Below are positions 34,445-44,001 of a stretch of DNA of 64,000 nucleotides, piece by piece; position 1 is the stretch's first letter, and every line of letters begins with the position of its first letter. Source of the DNA: Larkinella insperata (GTDB taxonomy: Bacteria; Bacteroidota; Bacteroidia; Cytophagales; Spirosomataceae); the NCBI RefSeq assembly GCF_026248825.1, contig NZ_CP110973.1, forward strand, positions 3,615,001-3,679,000, given 5' to 3'. A program made the position numbers and the translations under genes. The notes beneath the pieces are model-generated. The model did not search any database. It worked only from the letters and a program-made list of their open reading frames with translations, and was not told where the DNA came from.

Positions 34445-37400
34445 ATGAGAAAACCTTTCCGATTCCACCACAAACTGGTGGGCCTGGCGGTGCTGTGCGC
34501 TGTTTTGGGCGCAATCTCCCCGAGTTTGGCCCAAACCATTAAAGTCAGCGGTAAAGTCCAGTCCGCAACCGACAAATCCGATCTGGTCGGAATTTCCATT
34601 GTCGTTAAAGGTACCAACAACGGCACCACCTCCAACGCAACCGGCGAGTACACCATCAACGCCCCCGCCAACGGCACGCTGGTTTTTTCATTCATCGGGT
34701 TCGCCAAACAGGAAATTCCGGTCAACAACCGCAGCCTCATCGACGTAACGCTCCAGGAAGACAACCAGCAACTGAACGAGGTGGTGGTGACGGCCCTCGG
34801 CGTGAAGCGGGAGAAAAAGCAGTTAGGCTATACGGTGTCGGAAATTTCCGGTTCCAAAATGGCAACCACCAACGAACTCAGCCCCATCAGTGCCTTACAA
34901 GGCCGGATTCCAGGGGTGCAGATTGACCAGGGCGCGGGTGGTTTGATGGGCAACACCAAAATTCTGATTCGGGGGAATTCAACCTTGTCGCCCAACAACC
35001 AGCCGATTTTTGTGGTCGATGGCGTCATTCTGGACAACGACATCTACGACGAAAGCGGACGGGATTTCGGCAATGCGCTCAAAAACCTGAACATGGAGGA
35101 TTTTGAGAGCGTTTCGGTCCTGAAAGGTTCAGCCGCTGCGGCCCTGTACGGCACCCGCGCCATCAACGGCGTTATTCTGGTGACCACCAAAAAAGGAACC
35201 GCGCGCAAGGGCATCGGCGTCAGCGTTTCGCAGACCTTCAACATGCAGCAACCCTACCGGGGGCCGGATTTTCAGAACGATTACGGCGGTGGAACCGTCG
35301 GCGCTTTTTTCACCGATACGCGGGAGCCGAACTACAAACCCGATGAAAGCTGGACCACCAAGGTTTTTCCGACCAACAGCGAAGGCAAACCTTACATTGA
35401 CCGGCAGATTGGCCGGGAGCTGGAAAACTGGGGGCCGCGTTTTGCCGGGCAGCAGGTGGTCGATTACGACGGCAAGATGACAACCTACCAGGCGTACCCG
35501 AATAATTACCTCGATGCCTTTCAGACCGGGCTCGGCAGCCTGTCAAACGTGGCCATCGACGGCGGGGGAGAGCGCTCAACGTTTCGTTTTTCGTATAACC
35601 GGGTGAAAAGCCGGGGCATCAACTTTAAAAACGAGCTGAGCAAAAATGCCTTCAACCTGCGCGTTACCCAGAACCTGAACAAGTTTCTGGTGGCAGACGT
35701 AACGGCCGATTACACCACCAGCACCGGCAGCAACCCGCCCACCCTGGGCCTGAACAACTACATCTGGACGTTTCCGCGCAATTACGACACTAAGTATTGG
35801 ATGAAGCGGGAAAACTACATCGCCTACAACGGCGGTTTGCGCAACCCCAACGACCCGAACGAACCCAACAAAGTGCCCGGGGCCGATTACTGGTTTACTA
35901 TTTTTGAGAACGATTACATCCAGACGGAGCAGATGGTTCGGGGGCGGGTAGCCCTGACCGGAACCGTAACGGACTGGCTGAAGCTTCAGATTGAGGGGAA
36001 CTTTAACAACCTATATACCAAGAATGAAACCAAGGAAATGGGTCAGGGCGTCAACTTCACGGGCGGCAAATACGGGTTGGGACACTCCACCCGGCAGGCT
36101 ACGTTCATGAAATGGATGGCCATTTTCAACAGGCCGATCACCAAGGACCTCGACTTCAACGGTTACCTCGGCGGGGAGTCTCAGAATTACAACCTGTCGT
36201 ACAACTACTCCGAAACCAACGGCGGGCTGACCTACCCCGGCAACTTTTTCCTGGCGAACTCGATCCTGCCCCAGATTTCCCGGGGCGGTATCCGCACCCG
36301 GCGCGCGTACCGGTCTCTGTACGCCAGCGCCGATTTTGGGTACAAAGATCAACTCTTCTTACAGGCCACATTCCGCAACGACTGGTCGTCGGCGCTAACC
36401 TACAAAGACGGCAGCGGCAACAATTCCTACAGTTATCCGTCGGTCAGCCTTTCGTGGGTATTCTCGCAGGCGTTTCATTCCTCGCTGCCATCCTGGATCA
36501 GTTACGGGAAACTGCGGGGGAACCTGGCCGTGCTGGGGGGCGATATTGACCCGTTTGTACTTAACCCGGGTTTTGCGTTTCGGGATTATACCAATGCGGG
36601 CGGGGCCGGACAGCAGCCAATGTCTACCTACAGTTCGGCCACGACTTTGCAGCAGAACATCAAGCCGCTGCGGAAAATTGCCAAGGAGATCGGGCTGGAG
36701 CTGAAGGTCCTCAACAACCGGCTCGGTATTGATGTGTCGGTGTACCGCGACAACTCCCGCAACCAGCCCCTGCCCATCTCGTCGGCCATCGAAACCGGCG
36801 TCAGCAGCATCCTGATCAACGCCGGAAACATCCAGAATACCGGTATCGAAATTGCCCTGGATGCAACACCGCTCAAAATCGGCGCTTTTAGCTGGAACAC
36901 GATGGTGTCGTTTTCCCACAACCGCAACAAGATCGTTGAACTGTACGGCGACCGGGAATACTACGCGCTGGCCGACGAATCGGGCGGGAGCAACGACCTG
37001 ATTCCGTACGCGAAAGTGGGCGGTACCTACGGCGTAGTCCGGACGAAAATTGCCGCCAGCCGCTTTCAGGGGGCCGACGCCAACGATCCCCGCAACGGGC
37101 TGCCCATTCTGACCTGGCGGGGTGATGCCCGGGCGGCTTTCCCGGCGCGCAGCAACGAGTGGAAGGATGTAGGCGACATCAACGCCAAATTCCGGGGTGG
37201 CTGGGACAATACCTTTACGTTTAAGAAACTTTCCCTCAATGTGCTGTTCGACGCCAAAATCGGCGGGGACATGATCATTACCTCGTTGCGCTACGGAACC
37301 CACACCGGCGTGTTTACCAGCTCGCTGCAGGGCCGCGACGCCGAACGGGGAGGCATTGTCTGGACCAGCAAGTACGATAACAAAACCTACGACGACGGCA

Positions 37401-37837
37401 TCATTCCCGAAGGGGTTTTTGCGCCCGGCCAGACCATTACCCAGCCGGACGGTTCGGCGGCCAACGTGGGCGGGATGACGTTTCAGGAAGCCTACGACAA
37501 AGGACTGGTGGAACCGACGCACCGACCGCAGTATAATTACCGCTACGGTTCTTTCTCGACCGCCGTGGGCGATTACTGGATCGCCGAAAACTCCTGGGTT
37601 TCGCTGCGGCAGGTGTCGCTGACGTTCCAGGTTCCGCAGAATATTGTGCAGAAAGTGAAGCTCAACGGGTTGTCGATCAGTGTAGTAGGGCGTGATCTGC
37701 TGTATCTGTACAACACGCTGCCGCTCAATTTCAATCCGGCATCCAACTATTCCAACAGCACCGCCGTGCAGAAGGAAATCGGCTTTATCCCGCCCATGAC
37801 CCGGACGCTGGGCGTCACGCTGCGGGGTTCCTTCTAA
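34445..37837 (+). CDS. SusC/RagA-family TonB-linked outer-membrane protein 1
   Basis: An 1130-residue outer-membrane glycan importer. After the signal peptide (ending at SLAQ, residue 30) comes a carboxypeptidase-regulatory-like beta-sandwich (residues 33-105, GKVQSATDKSDLVGISIVVKGTNNGTTSNATGEY), a TonB-box-like stretch (LNEVVVTALG, 110-119), the plug with the SusC signature ALYGTRAINGVILVTTKKG, and a large beta-barrel ending in ...LGVTLRGSF with C-terminal Phe. There is no STN domain, in contrast to the second SusC, so it is not expected to signal to an ECF sigma factor. It forms a pair with the following SusD gene. Confidence 0.97.
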   Translation: MRKPFRFHHKLVGLAVLCAVLGAISPSLAQTIKVSGKVQSATDKSDLVGISIVVKGTNNGTTSNATGEYTINAPANGTLVFSFIGFAKQEIPVNNRSLIDVTLQEDNQQLNEVVVTALGVKREKKQLGYTVSEISGSKMATTNELSPISALQGRIPGVQIDQGAGGLMGNTKILIRGNSTLSPNNQPIFVVDGVILDNDIYDESGRDFGNALKNLNMEDFESVSVLKGSAAAALYGTRAINGVILVTTKKGTARKGIGVSVSQTFNMQQPYRGPDFQNDYGGGTVGAFFTDTREPNYKPDESWTTKVFPTNSEGKPYIDRQIGRELENWGPRFAGQQVVDYDGKMTTYQAYPNNYLDAFQTGLGSLSNVAIDGGGERSTFRFSYNRVKSRGINFKNELSKNAFNLRVTQNLNKFLVADVTADYTTSTGSNPPTLGLNNYIWTFPRNYDTKYWMKRENYIAYNGGLRNPNDPNEPNKVPGADYWFTIFENDYIQTEQMVRGRVALTGTVTDWLKLQIEGNFNNLYTKNETKEMGQGVNFTGGKYGLGHSTRQATFMKWMAIFNRPITKDLDFNGYLGGESQNYNLSYNYSETNGGLTYPGNFFLANSILPQISRGGIRTRRAYRSLYASADFGYKDQLFLQATFRNDWSSALTYKDGSGNNSYSYPSVSLSWVFSQAFHSSLPSWISYGKLRGNLAVLGGDIDPFVLNPGFAFRDYTNAGGAGQQPMSTYSSATTLQQNIKPLRKIAKEIGLELKVLNNRLGIDVSVYRDNSRNQPLPISSAIETGVSSILINAGNIQNTGIEIALDATPLKIGAFSWNTMVSFSHNRNKIVELYGDREYYALADESGGSNDLIPYAKVGGTYGVVRTKIAASRFQGADANDPRNGLPILTWRGDARAAFPARSNEWKDVGDINAKFRGGWDNTFTFKKLSLNVLFDAKIGGDMIITSLRYGTHTGVFTSSLQGRDAERGGIVWTSKYDNKTYDDGIIPEGVFAPGQTITQPDGSAANVGGMTFQEAYDKGLVEPTHRPQYNYRYGSFSTAVGDYWIAENSWVSLRQVSLTFQVPQNIVQKVKLNGLSISVVGRDLLYLYNTLPLNFNPASNYSNSTAVQKEIGFIPPMTRTLGVTLRGSF

Positions 37838-37875
37838 TCGTCACACTGCTTATTGAACGTCTTAACGATCTGACC

Positions 37876-39558
37876 ATGAACAAGCTTTTAAAATGGAGTT
37901 GGGCGGTGGCGATGGCTTCCGGCCTTTTAATGACTACGTCCTGCAAGGAAGATTTTGGAAATATCAATACCGACCCGAGTATCGTAACTGTACCGGAACC
38001 GAAATACCTGTTTACTTTTTCGCTGGAAAACCTGGTGTCGTACAAGGGAACCGAATGGGTGTGGGAAAGTCTGGAGCAAACCCTGCGGTTTTCGCAGCAC
38101 CTGACCACCGATCCCTACGAACTTTCGACCAACATCAACGCCCGGTATTCGGCTTATTTCGGCAACGTTCTGCCCAATCTGGTGGAAATCCGGAAGCAGA
38201 TCGATGCCAAAGCCGACAAGGAACGGTTTCAGAAGATGCGGGCGGCCACTTACGTGGTGGCGGTTTATCAGGGTCTGCAGGTGACCGATCTGAACGGTTC
38301 TATACCGTATACTGAGGCCATTCAGGGGCGGTCGGTCGAAAACTTCCGCCCGGTATACGATTCCCAGAAAACCCTGTTCGACACCTGGCTGACGGAGTTG
38401 ACCGAGTCCATCACGACGCTCTCGGCCAATCTGGAAAGCCAGGAAAGCTACGGAAATGCGGATATTTTTTACCACGGCGACTGGACGAAGTGGGTCAAGC
38501 TGGCTAACACGCTGAAGCTCCGGATTGCGCTGCGGTATGAAGGGCAGGATAAAGCCAGAACCGGGCAGATTTTCAAGGAAGTCATGCAGGACGCAATCGG
38601 CCCGATCGTGGAAGATGCCGATCAGTTCGCCTACATCGACCCGGATTACGACCCCGTTGGGGGCGCGGTCGATTACCGCAGCACGCGCTACGCCACCAAT
38701 TCGATTGTCACGTTTTTGAAGGCTACCAACGACCCGCGGCTGAAAATCTACTTCACGCCCAATGACCTGACGGCCAGCGCGCTGGATACCATCAAAAAAT
38801 ATAACCTCACCCTGCCGTCGTTTATTAAGCTCAACGATCCGCTGATTCGCTACCAGGGCGGCCCCGCTGACTGGACTACCAATCAGGCCGTGGCGCAGTA
38901 TTACAAAAACCCGTTCAACGCCGGAACCAACAAGTACATTCTGATGTCGGCCATCAACCGCCCGTTTTTCGCGCCCCGCCGGAATGGAGCCACCGGTACG
39001 TTCCACGATTACATGGTGACCAGCGCGGAAACTTGTTTTTACATCGCCGAGATGATTACCAAAGGCTACGCAGCCGGTGTCGACACGAAGGGAACGGCGG
39101 AATTCTGGTACAACAAAGGCATCACCTCCTCGATGAAAACCATGAACGCCATCGCCGTGGCCGCCCAATCGACCACCGGCCTGACCAGCGCGGCCGATCA
39201 GGAAATTGCGGCTTACCTGGCCCAACCCAAAGTGAAGCTGGACGGTACCAACAACCTGGAACGGATTTACATCCAGCAGTACCTGAGTTTCATGCGGCAG
39301 CCGACGGAAGCGTTTACGTTTGTCCGGCGCACCGGTTACCCCAAAAACAACTCGACGTATTACCCCCGCGATCCGTTCAATGAGCTGATTCCGCGCCGGT
39401 TCTGGGTGGACGAACCCCCGCTAGGCACCAACAACGAAAACTGGCAGAAGGCCCAGCAGGACCAGGGTTTTACGCCCAACGACCGGACCCCGCAGACCCT
39501 GAGCATCCAACGACTCTGGTTTGATAAAAACAATCCGGCTTTCGGACAGGGAAATTAA
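37876..39558 (+). CDS. SusD/RagB-family starch-binding-like lipoprotein 1 (SusD-like_2 type)
   Basis: A 560-residue surface lipoprotein with a lipobox ending at Cys23 (LLMTTSC). The body is helix-rich with tetratricopeptide-like repeats (MRAATYVVAVYQGLQVTDLNGSIPYTEAIQG; WTKWVKLANTLKLRIALRY; VKLDGTNNLERIYIQQYLSFMRQP), matching the SusD-like_2/SusD superfamily. It lies 38 bases after SusC 1, and should form the lid that captures the oligosaccharide. A strong bidirectional terminator follows. The ligand is unknown; the preceding enzymes suggest a rhamnose-containing glycan. Confidence 0.95.
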   Translation: MNKLLKWSWAVAMASGLLMTTSCKEDFGNINTDPSIVTVPEPKYLFTFSLENLVSYKGTEWVWESLEQTLRFSQHLTTDPYELSTNINARYSAYFGNVLPNLVEIRKQIDAKADKERFQKMRAATYVVAVYQGLQVTDLNGSIPYTEAIQGRSVENFRPVYDSQKTLFDTWLTELTESITTLSANLESQESYGNADIFYHGDWTKWVKLANTLKLRIALRYEGQDKARTGQIFKEVMQDAIGPIVEDADQFAYIDPDYDPVGGAVDYRSTRYATNSIVTFLKATNDPRLKIYFTPNDLTASALDTIKKYNLTLPSFIKLNDPLIRYQGGPADWTTNQAVAQYYKNPFNAGTNKYILMSAINRPFFAPRRNGATGTFHDYMVTSAETCFYIAEMITKGYAAGVDTKGTAEFWYNKGITSSMKTMNAIAVAAQSTTGLTSAADQEIAAYLAQPKVKLDGTNNLERIYIQQYLSFMRQPTEAFTFVRRTGYPKNNSTYYPRDPFNELIPRRFWVDEPPLGTNNENWQKAQQDQGFTPNDRTPQTLSIQRLWFDKNNPAFGQGN

Positions 39559-39574
39559 CGACCCACTGGCAATG

Positions 39575-39608
39575 AAAAAGGGATTCCGGTAACCGGAATC
39601 CCTTTTTT
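39575..39608. terminator. Bidirectional terminator between SusD 1 and the LytTR regulator gene
   Basis: A 15-bp or longer perfect palindrome (AAAAAGGGATTCCGG and its complement, centre of about three bases) with a T run on both strands, lying between two convergent genes. Confidence 0.9.
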
Positions 39609-39615
39609 GTTACGT

Positions 39616-40392
39616 CTACGTCACCCGCGTATAAAACGCCTTCAGGTTATCGCGGTAGCTCCGGCTCCACTTCAGTTGCTGCCCCGTGCGAAGCCGAACT
39701 ATGTATTCACCGTTGAAATGGGTTTCGATTTCGGCAATGTAATCCAGATTGACGATATGCGACCGGTGTATTCGGACGAATACCGAAGGGTCGAGCCGGG
39801 TTTCCAGATTGGTCAGGCTTTCGTAAATCAGGTAATTTTTCTCCTCGGTATGCAGCGTAATGTAGTTGCCATCCGCGTCAAAATAGAGAATGTCATCGGT
39901 ATTGACCAGGCTCATTTTGCCGGTTTCCTTCACCAGAATCCGGCGCAGATGGGCGTCGTCCGATCGGGCGGCATCATCGCGCAATAGTTGCCCCATCAGC
40001 GCATCGACCTGGGGCTGAGCACGCTGGGTCAGCCGTTCTTTTGCCCGGTTGAGGGCCTGGTAAAACCGGATTTCGTTGAACGGTTTCAGCAGGTAATCAA
40101 CGGCATTCACGTCAAAAGCCCGCAGGGCGTACTGATCATAAGCGGTCGTGAAGACCACCATCGGCTGGTGGTGCGCCCAAATTTCCTTCATCACCTCAAA
40201 GCCGTCGAGTTCGGGCATTTGAATGTCCAGAAAAATCAGATCCGGCTTTTGCTGAAGAATTTTCAGCACCGCTTCGGTGCCGTTGGCGGCTTCGCCGACC
40301 ACCTCAAAATCCGGAACGGTTTGCAGCAGGGTGCGAATGGCCTGTCGGGCCAGAATTTCATCGTCAATGATGAGCGAGCGGTATGGGTTCAT
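39616..40392 (-). CDS. LytTR-family response regulator
   Basis: A 258-residue response regulator. The receiver domain (residues 3-120) has the acidic pair IIDDE, the phospho-acceptor Asp in DLIFLDIQMPELDGFEV, and the conserved Thr and Lys (FTTAYD, LLKPFN). The C-terminal LytTR DNA-binding domain is seen in RILVKETGKMSLVNTDDILYFDADGNYITLHT and FVRIHRSHIVNLDYIAEIE. Its gene overlaps the end of the kinase gene by 29 bases, so translation is probably coupled. It may act on the convergent or neighbouring sugar genes; this is not shown. Confidence 0.95.
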   Translation of the reverse strand: MNPYRSLIIDDEILARQAIRTLLQTVPDFEVVGEAANGTEAVLKILQQKPDLIFLDIQMPELDGFEVMKEIWAHHQPMVVFTTAYDQYALRAFDVNAVDYLLKPFNEIRFYQALNRAKERLTQRAQPQVDALMGQLLRDDAARSDDAHLRRILVKETGKMSLVNTDDILYFDADGNYITLHTEEKNYLIYESLTNLETRLDPSVFVRIHRSHIVNLDYIAEIETHFNGEYIVRLRTGQQLKWSRSYRDNLKAFYTRVT

Positions 40393-41578
40393 CGGTTTTC
40401 GTTGTTGTTACTGAATGAGCAAGACAGGGAAGGGTCAGGGCAACGGTAGTGCCGTTGCCGGGCGGCTGCACGAACGTCAGCCGGGCCCGTTCGCCGTAGG
40501 CTTGTTGCAGCCGGGCGCGGGTGTTGTTTAGGCCCAGCCCGTTGGTGTCCGGCCGTTTCTTTTTGGGCTGGCTGCCCACGCCGTTGTCAAAGACTTCGAG
40601 CAGCAGGCAATCGTCAACCCGGCGGGCGGCAATCCGGATGCGGGCGCCATCGGTCCGGTCGGCAATGCCGTGCGTGACGGCATTCTCCACCAGCGGCTGC
40701 AAAATCAACTGCGGCACCGGGCTGTCTTCGGCGCGCGGGTCGATGTCGTACTCAATCGCCAACCGGTCCTGAAACCGGATTTGCTGAATGGTCAGGTATT
40801 GCTGCGTGAGTTTCAGTTCTTCGCGCAGGCTAATGAAGTTGTCGCCCTGGTGCGCCAGAACGCCCCGCAGCAAATTGCTCAGGGCCGTCACCATGTCGAT
40901 GGCCCGCCGGTTGTCGTGCTGCAACAGCAGGCTCACGATGGCGTGGTGCGTATTGAACAGAAAGTGCGGATTCAACTGCATTTTCAGGGCCCGAAGCTGG
41001 GCGTCGGTCAGTTGCGCTTTGAGCTGTGAGTTGGTCAGTTCGGCCGTCAAATGCTGCTTTTCGAGTTGTTGGTACCGATTATCATACAGCAAAATGGTGT
41101 ACAGTACCAGCACCAGCAGGTAGAGGGTTGTTCCCCAACTGTATTCTTCGACAAACCAATCCAGGATGCTGTTCAAAGGTAATGTTCTGCCCGTTTCCCA
41201 GTGATAGAGCGGTTTGATAAACACGTATTCGACCGACCGCAGCAGGAACGTCAGGGCCGAAAAAGCCAGCAAGTGAATCAAAACCGTCCCGATTAGTCGC
41301 CAGCGAACCGTTCGGACATTTACTGGAAACCGCTGGGCGGTGTAGAGCAGGAAGGGCGTGAGGAGCATCCAGAGCACCCAGTGCAGCCCCCACTGCACCC
41401 AACCTGTGTACAACATTTCGTAAGGGTTGACCGCCATTCGGAGCGCGAACTCAATCAGGGTGATGCCAGCCTGGAAGATCCAGAATAAGATAATGTAGGG
41501 CCAGATCCGTTGGAATGACCAGGGCAGACCCGACGTCTGGTCAATTCGGTTGAGCTTAAATCGGTTCATCAGGGCCAT
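40364..41578 (-). CDS. LytS/YehU-type sensor histidine kinase
   Basis: A 404-residue membrane kinase of the His_kinase (PF06580) type. About four or five hydrophobic helices fill residues 20-175, followed by a coiled stretch and the phospho-acceptor block QLNPHFLFNTHHAIVSLL with the conserved His, then a HATPase_c domain (LILQPLVENAVTHGIAD N-box; FDNGVG; GLGLNNTRARLQQAYG). It has no extracytoplasmic sensor domain, so the signal is probably sensed in the membrane. The downstream regulator gene overlaps its 3' end. Start is ATG 41578; an alternative ATG is 12 bases later. The roughly 290 bases before the next plus-strand gene hold nothing I can name. Confidence 0.93.
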   Translation of the reverse strand: MALMNRFKLNRIDQTSGLPWSFQRIWPYIILFWIFQAGITLIEFALRMAVNPYEMLYTGWVQWGLHWVLWMLLTPFLLYTAQRFPVNVRTVRWRLIGTVLIHLLAFSALTFLLRSVEYVFIKPLYHWETGRTLPLNSILDWFVEEYSWGTTLYLLVLVLYTILLYDNRYQQLEKQHLTAELTNSQLKAQLTDAQLRALKMQLNPHFLFNTHHAIVSLLLQHDNRRAIDMVTALSNLLRGVLAHQGDNFISLREELKLTQQYLTIQQIRFQDRLAIEYDIDPRAEDSPVPQLILQPLVENAVTHGIADRTDGARIRIAARRVDDCLLLEVFDNGVGSQPKKKRPDTNGLGLNNTRARLQQAYGERARLTFVQPPGNGTTVALTLPCLAHSVTTTKTDEPIPLAHH

Positions 41579-41866
41579 TCCGGATAGTGGTTATAAAAAT
41601 ACGGTGCCGAAAAGGCGTAGTCCAGGTGTTTTCTTTGAACCGACCCAAAATCGGGTTGAAATGCGGTATAAGTGGTTTAATCCCGAATACGCAAAGCCGT
41701 TTCGGCAGGCTATAAGCCCGTTTTACCTCCGTTTAATTTTTCGAACGCGCCAGGGGGCAGAATAAATAATTCCCGTGGCGCTTCGCATAAGGGCGGTTTC
41801 GCTTCGTAACGGCTGAGGGTAGCTTTGAAGTCTGTAAACAACATCCTTCATGCTTTCAGAGCCCTC

Positions 41867-42418
41867 ATGGCCTACGCAAACAAAGTGATCACCAACGCAA
41901 AAACCGGTCAAATCATCCGGTTTGTCAAAACCGCCAGAGACACCGACGGGCAGTTGCTCGAGATGGTGGCTACCTTCAAGGAACACGGCCTTGAGCCGGT
42001 CGCACATTACCATCCGCACCAGGTCGAAGATTTCCGGATTATAGCGGGCGAACTGGCCGTCCGCATCAACGGCCAGGTGGAAGTTTTCCGGCCGGGCGAC
42101 CGGTTTCACGTTGCAAAAAATACCGTCCATTCGATGTGGAATCCGACCGGTCAACCCACCGTTGCCACCTGGCAGGTTCGGCCCGCCCTGGAAACGGAAT
42201 ATTTTCTGGAAACCACCACCGGCCTGGCCAACGACGACAAAACCGACGCCGACGGGGTTCCGTCGGTGCTACAGATTTCCCTGCTAATGACCCGGTATGC
42301 CCGCGTGTTTCGACTCTCCAAACCGGGCAGGGCCGTTCAGAAAATCGTGTTTTCGCTGCTGGCACCGCTCGCCTGTGTGCTCGGCTACAAATCAATTTAT
42401 CTCCAGTACCTGGACTGA
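41867..42418 (+). CDS. Cupin-domain protein
   Basis: A 183-residue protein with one double-stranded beta-helix (cupin) domain: the first metal-binding motif is in AHYHPHQVEDFRIIAGELAVRINGQ and the second in VAKNTVHSMWNPTG. A C-terminal stretch (SLLAPLACVLGYKS) is hydrophobic and might bind membrane. Start at ATG 41867; the frame is open to a TTG 42 bases upstream. Cupins of this kind are metal-dependent isomerases, oxygenases or small-molecule binders; this one has no informative context beyond the neighbouring lipoprotein genes. Specific function unknown. Confidence 0.85.
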   Translation: MAYANKVITNAKTGQIIRFVKTARDTDGQLLEMVATFKEHGLEPVAHYHPHQVEDFRIIAGELAVRINGQVEVFRPGDRFHVAKNTVHSMWNPTGQPTVATWQVRPALETEYFLETTTGLANDDKTDADGVPSVLQISLLMTRYARVFRLSKPGRAVQKIVFSLLAPLACVLGYKSIYLQYLD

Positions 42419-42473
42419 AAACCTGCCGGTCCGGATTTTTTACCTCAAACAGTAACAACAAATCAAACTTCAA

Positions 42474-43985
42474 ATGCGAATCAACAGAATTCTGGTCGTC
42501 ATGACGGCCACTACCTTGCTGCTATCGGGTTGTAAGAAAGACACCGAACCCTCGCCTGACAAAGATCCTGATCCAACTCAAAATCCAACTTCCAGTACGC
42601 TCGTGGCCGAAGCCGGGGCTGATCAGGCGGTACAACTGGGGGCCACTGTAACGCTGGACGGCAGCGGCTCCAAAGATAGCGGGAATAAAACGCTGACCTA
42701 CCAGTGGGCCATTACCCAGAAACCGGCCTCCAGCACCGTAACCCTCAGCACGGCCACTGCGGTGAAGACGACGTTTGTGCCCGACAAGGCCGGCGATTAC
42801 GAAATAGAACTGACGATATCAAACGGCAAAGCCAATCAGAAAGATAAAGTGAAGGTGACTGTAACGCCCATTCCGACGCAGGCTAAATTGCTGGATGAAG
42901 TGATTTCGGCGAAAACCGTGCTGGAAGATCGCGTCCCGGACCCCGCTTTGCCCGACTACATTGTGGATAAACGGCTGGTGGTTCAGGCCGAATTGGCGAT
43001 TAATCCCGGCGTGACGATTGCGTTTGCCCGTGATGCGCAGTTTAACGTAACGAACACCGGCGGCATTCTGGTGGCAAAAGGCGAAGCGGCTAAGAGAATC
43101 CGGTTTATTGGTAAAGAAGCCACGAAAGGATTCTGGCAGGGCCTGTGGATCACGTCGGAAAGCAGCGGTAACGTCCTGGAAAATGTCGATATTTTGCACG
43201 GCGGGGGCCGGGTGGTCTACATGTCGGCGATGGCCGGGCTGACCTTGAGCGGAAAAGCGCAACTCAATCTGAAAAATACGCTGATCAGCGAGTCCGACGG
43301 GTACGGTCTGCACGCGGCTGACGGTACGGTTCTGCGCGAGTTCGTGGCTAACAAGTTCAGCAACAACACCGAATCGGGGGTGTTTGTATCGGCCGACAAC
43401 GTCAAAGCCCTGGATGCGGCTTCGGTGTACACCGCGGGAAATGGCCGGAATCTGGTCGAAATTCTGAAATCCAACCTGTCCCCAACCACGAAAGAAATTG
43501 TCTGGAAGGCCCTGGACGACCAAACGCCGTATCTGCTCCAGAACAGCGTCACGGTGCAGTCCGAACTGCGCTTAGAGCCGGGCGTTGTCCTGAAAACAAG
43601 CCGGAATGTCATCATCGCTGTTGACTCAAAAGGGTCACTTTCAGCGGTAGGTACCCCCGAAAAACGCATCAAAATTGGCGGTCTGGAAGCCGAAGCCGGT
43701 TACTGGCGAGGCTTACACTACAGTTGGTCGGCCAGTGCTAAAAATCGGCTGGAATACGTCGACCTCACTGACGGCGGCAGTTCGGCGTCGGTTTCTGGGG
43801 TAAAATCCAACCTGGCTGTCAGTGGTTCAACGACGTTGATTTCTGTTAAGAACTGTGCGATCAGCCGCAGCGCCGGATACGGAATATTTGTGACCTACGA
43901 GGCTCGTAATCAGTTGAGTAAGGATGCCGAGTCGGTGAACAAGTTTGAGGACAATACCCAGGGCACAATTCTGATCGGAAACTAA
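42474..43985 (+). CDS. PKD-domain lipoprotein with beta-helix-like repeats
   Basis: A 503-residue lipoprotein (lipobox LLSGC, Cys20) with an acidic/proline linker, then a PKD-type immunoglobulin fold (residues 45-130, AEAGADQAVQLGATVTLDGSGSKDSG...YQWAITQKP...GDYEIELTI). The remainder has two similar blocks, each with a V(V/Q)xEL..(E/N)PGV.I.... pattern and an R(I)..(I)G...G(F/Y)W(Q/R)GL motif (around 215 and 408), suggesting a right-handed beta-helix of repeated domains. Such proteins are usually exposed on the cell surface and bind polysaccharide or other cells. Followed 16 bases later by another lipoprotein gene. Role unknown. Confidence 0.82.
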   Translation: MRINRILVVMTATTLLLSGCKKDTEPSPDKDPDPTQNPTSSTLVAEAGADQAVQLGATVTLDGSGSKDSGNKTLTYQWAITQKPASSTVTLSTATAVKTTFVPDKAGDYEIELTISNGKANQKDKVKVTVTPIPTQAKLLDEVISAKTVLEDRVPDPALPDYIVDKRLVVQAELAINPGVTIAFARDAQFNVTNTGGILVAKGEAAKRIRFIGKEATKGFWQGLWITSESSGNVLENVDILHGGGRVVYMSAMAGLTLSGKAQLNLKNTLISESDGYGLHAADGTVLREFVANKFSNNTESGVFVSADNVKALDAASVYTAGNGRNLVEILKSNLSPTTKEIVWKALDDQTPYLLQNSVTVQSELRLEPGVVLKTSRNVIIAVDSKGSLSAVGTPEKRIKIGGLEAEAGYWRGLHYSWSASAKNRLEYVDLTDGGSSASVSGVKSNLAVSGSTTLISVKNCAISRSAGYGIFVTYEARNQLSKDAESVNKFEDNTQGTILIGN

Positions 43986-44001
43986 ACCGGCACGACTGAC
44001 C

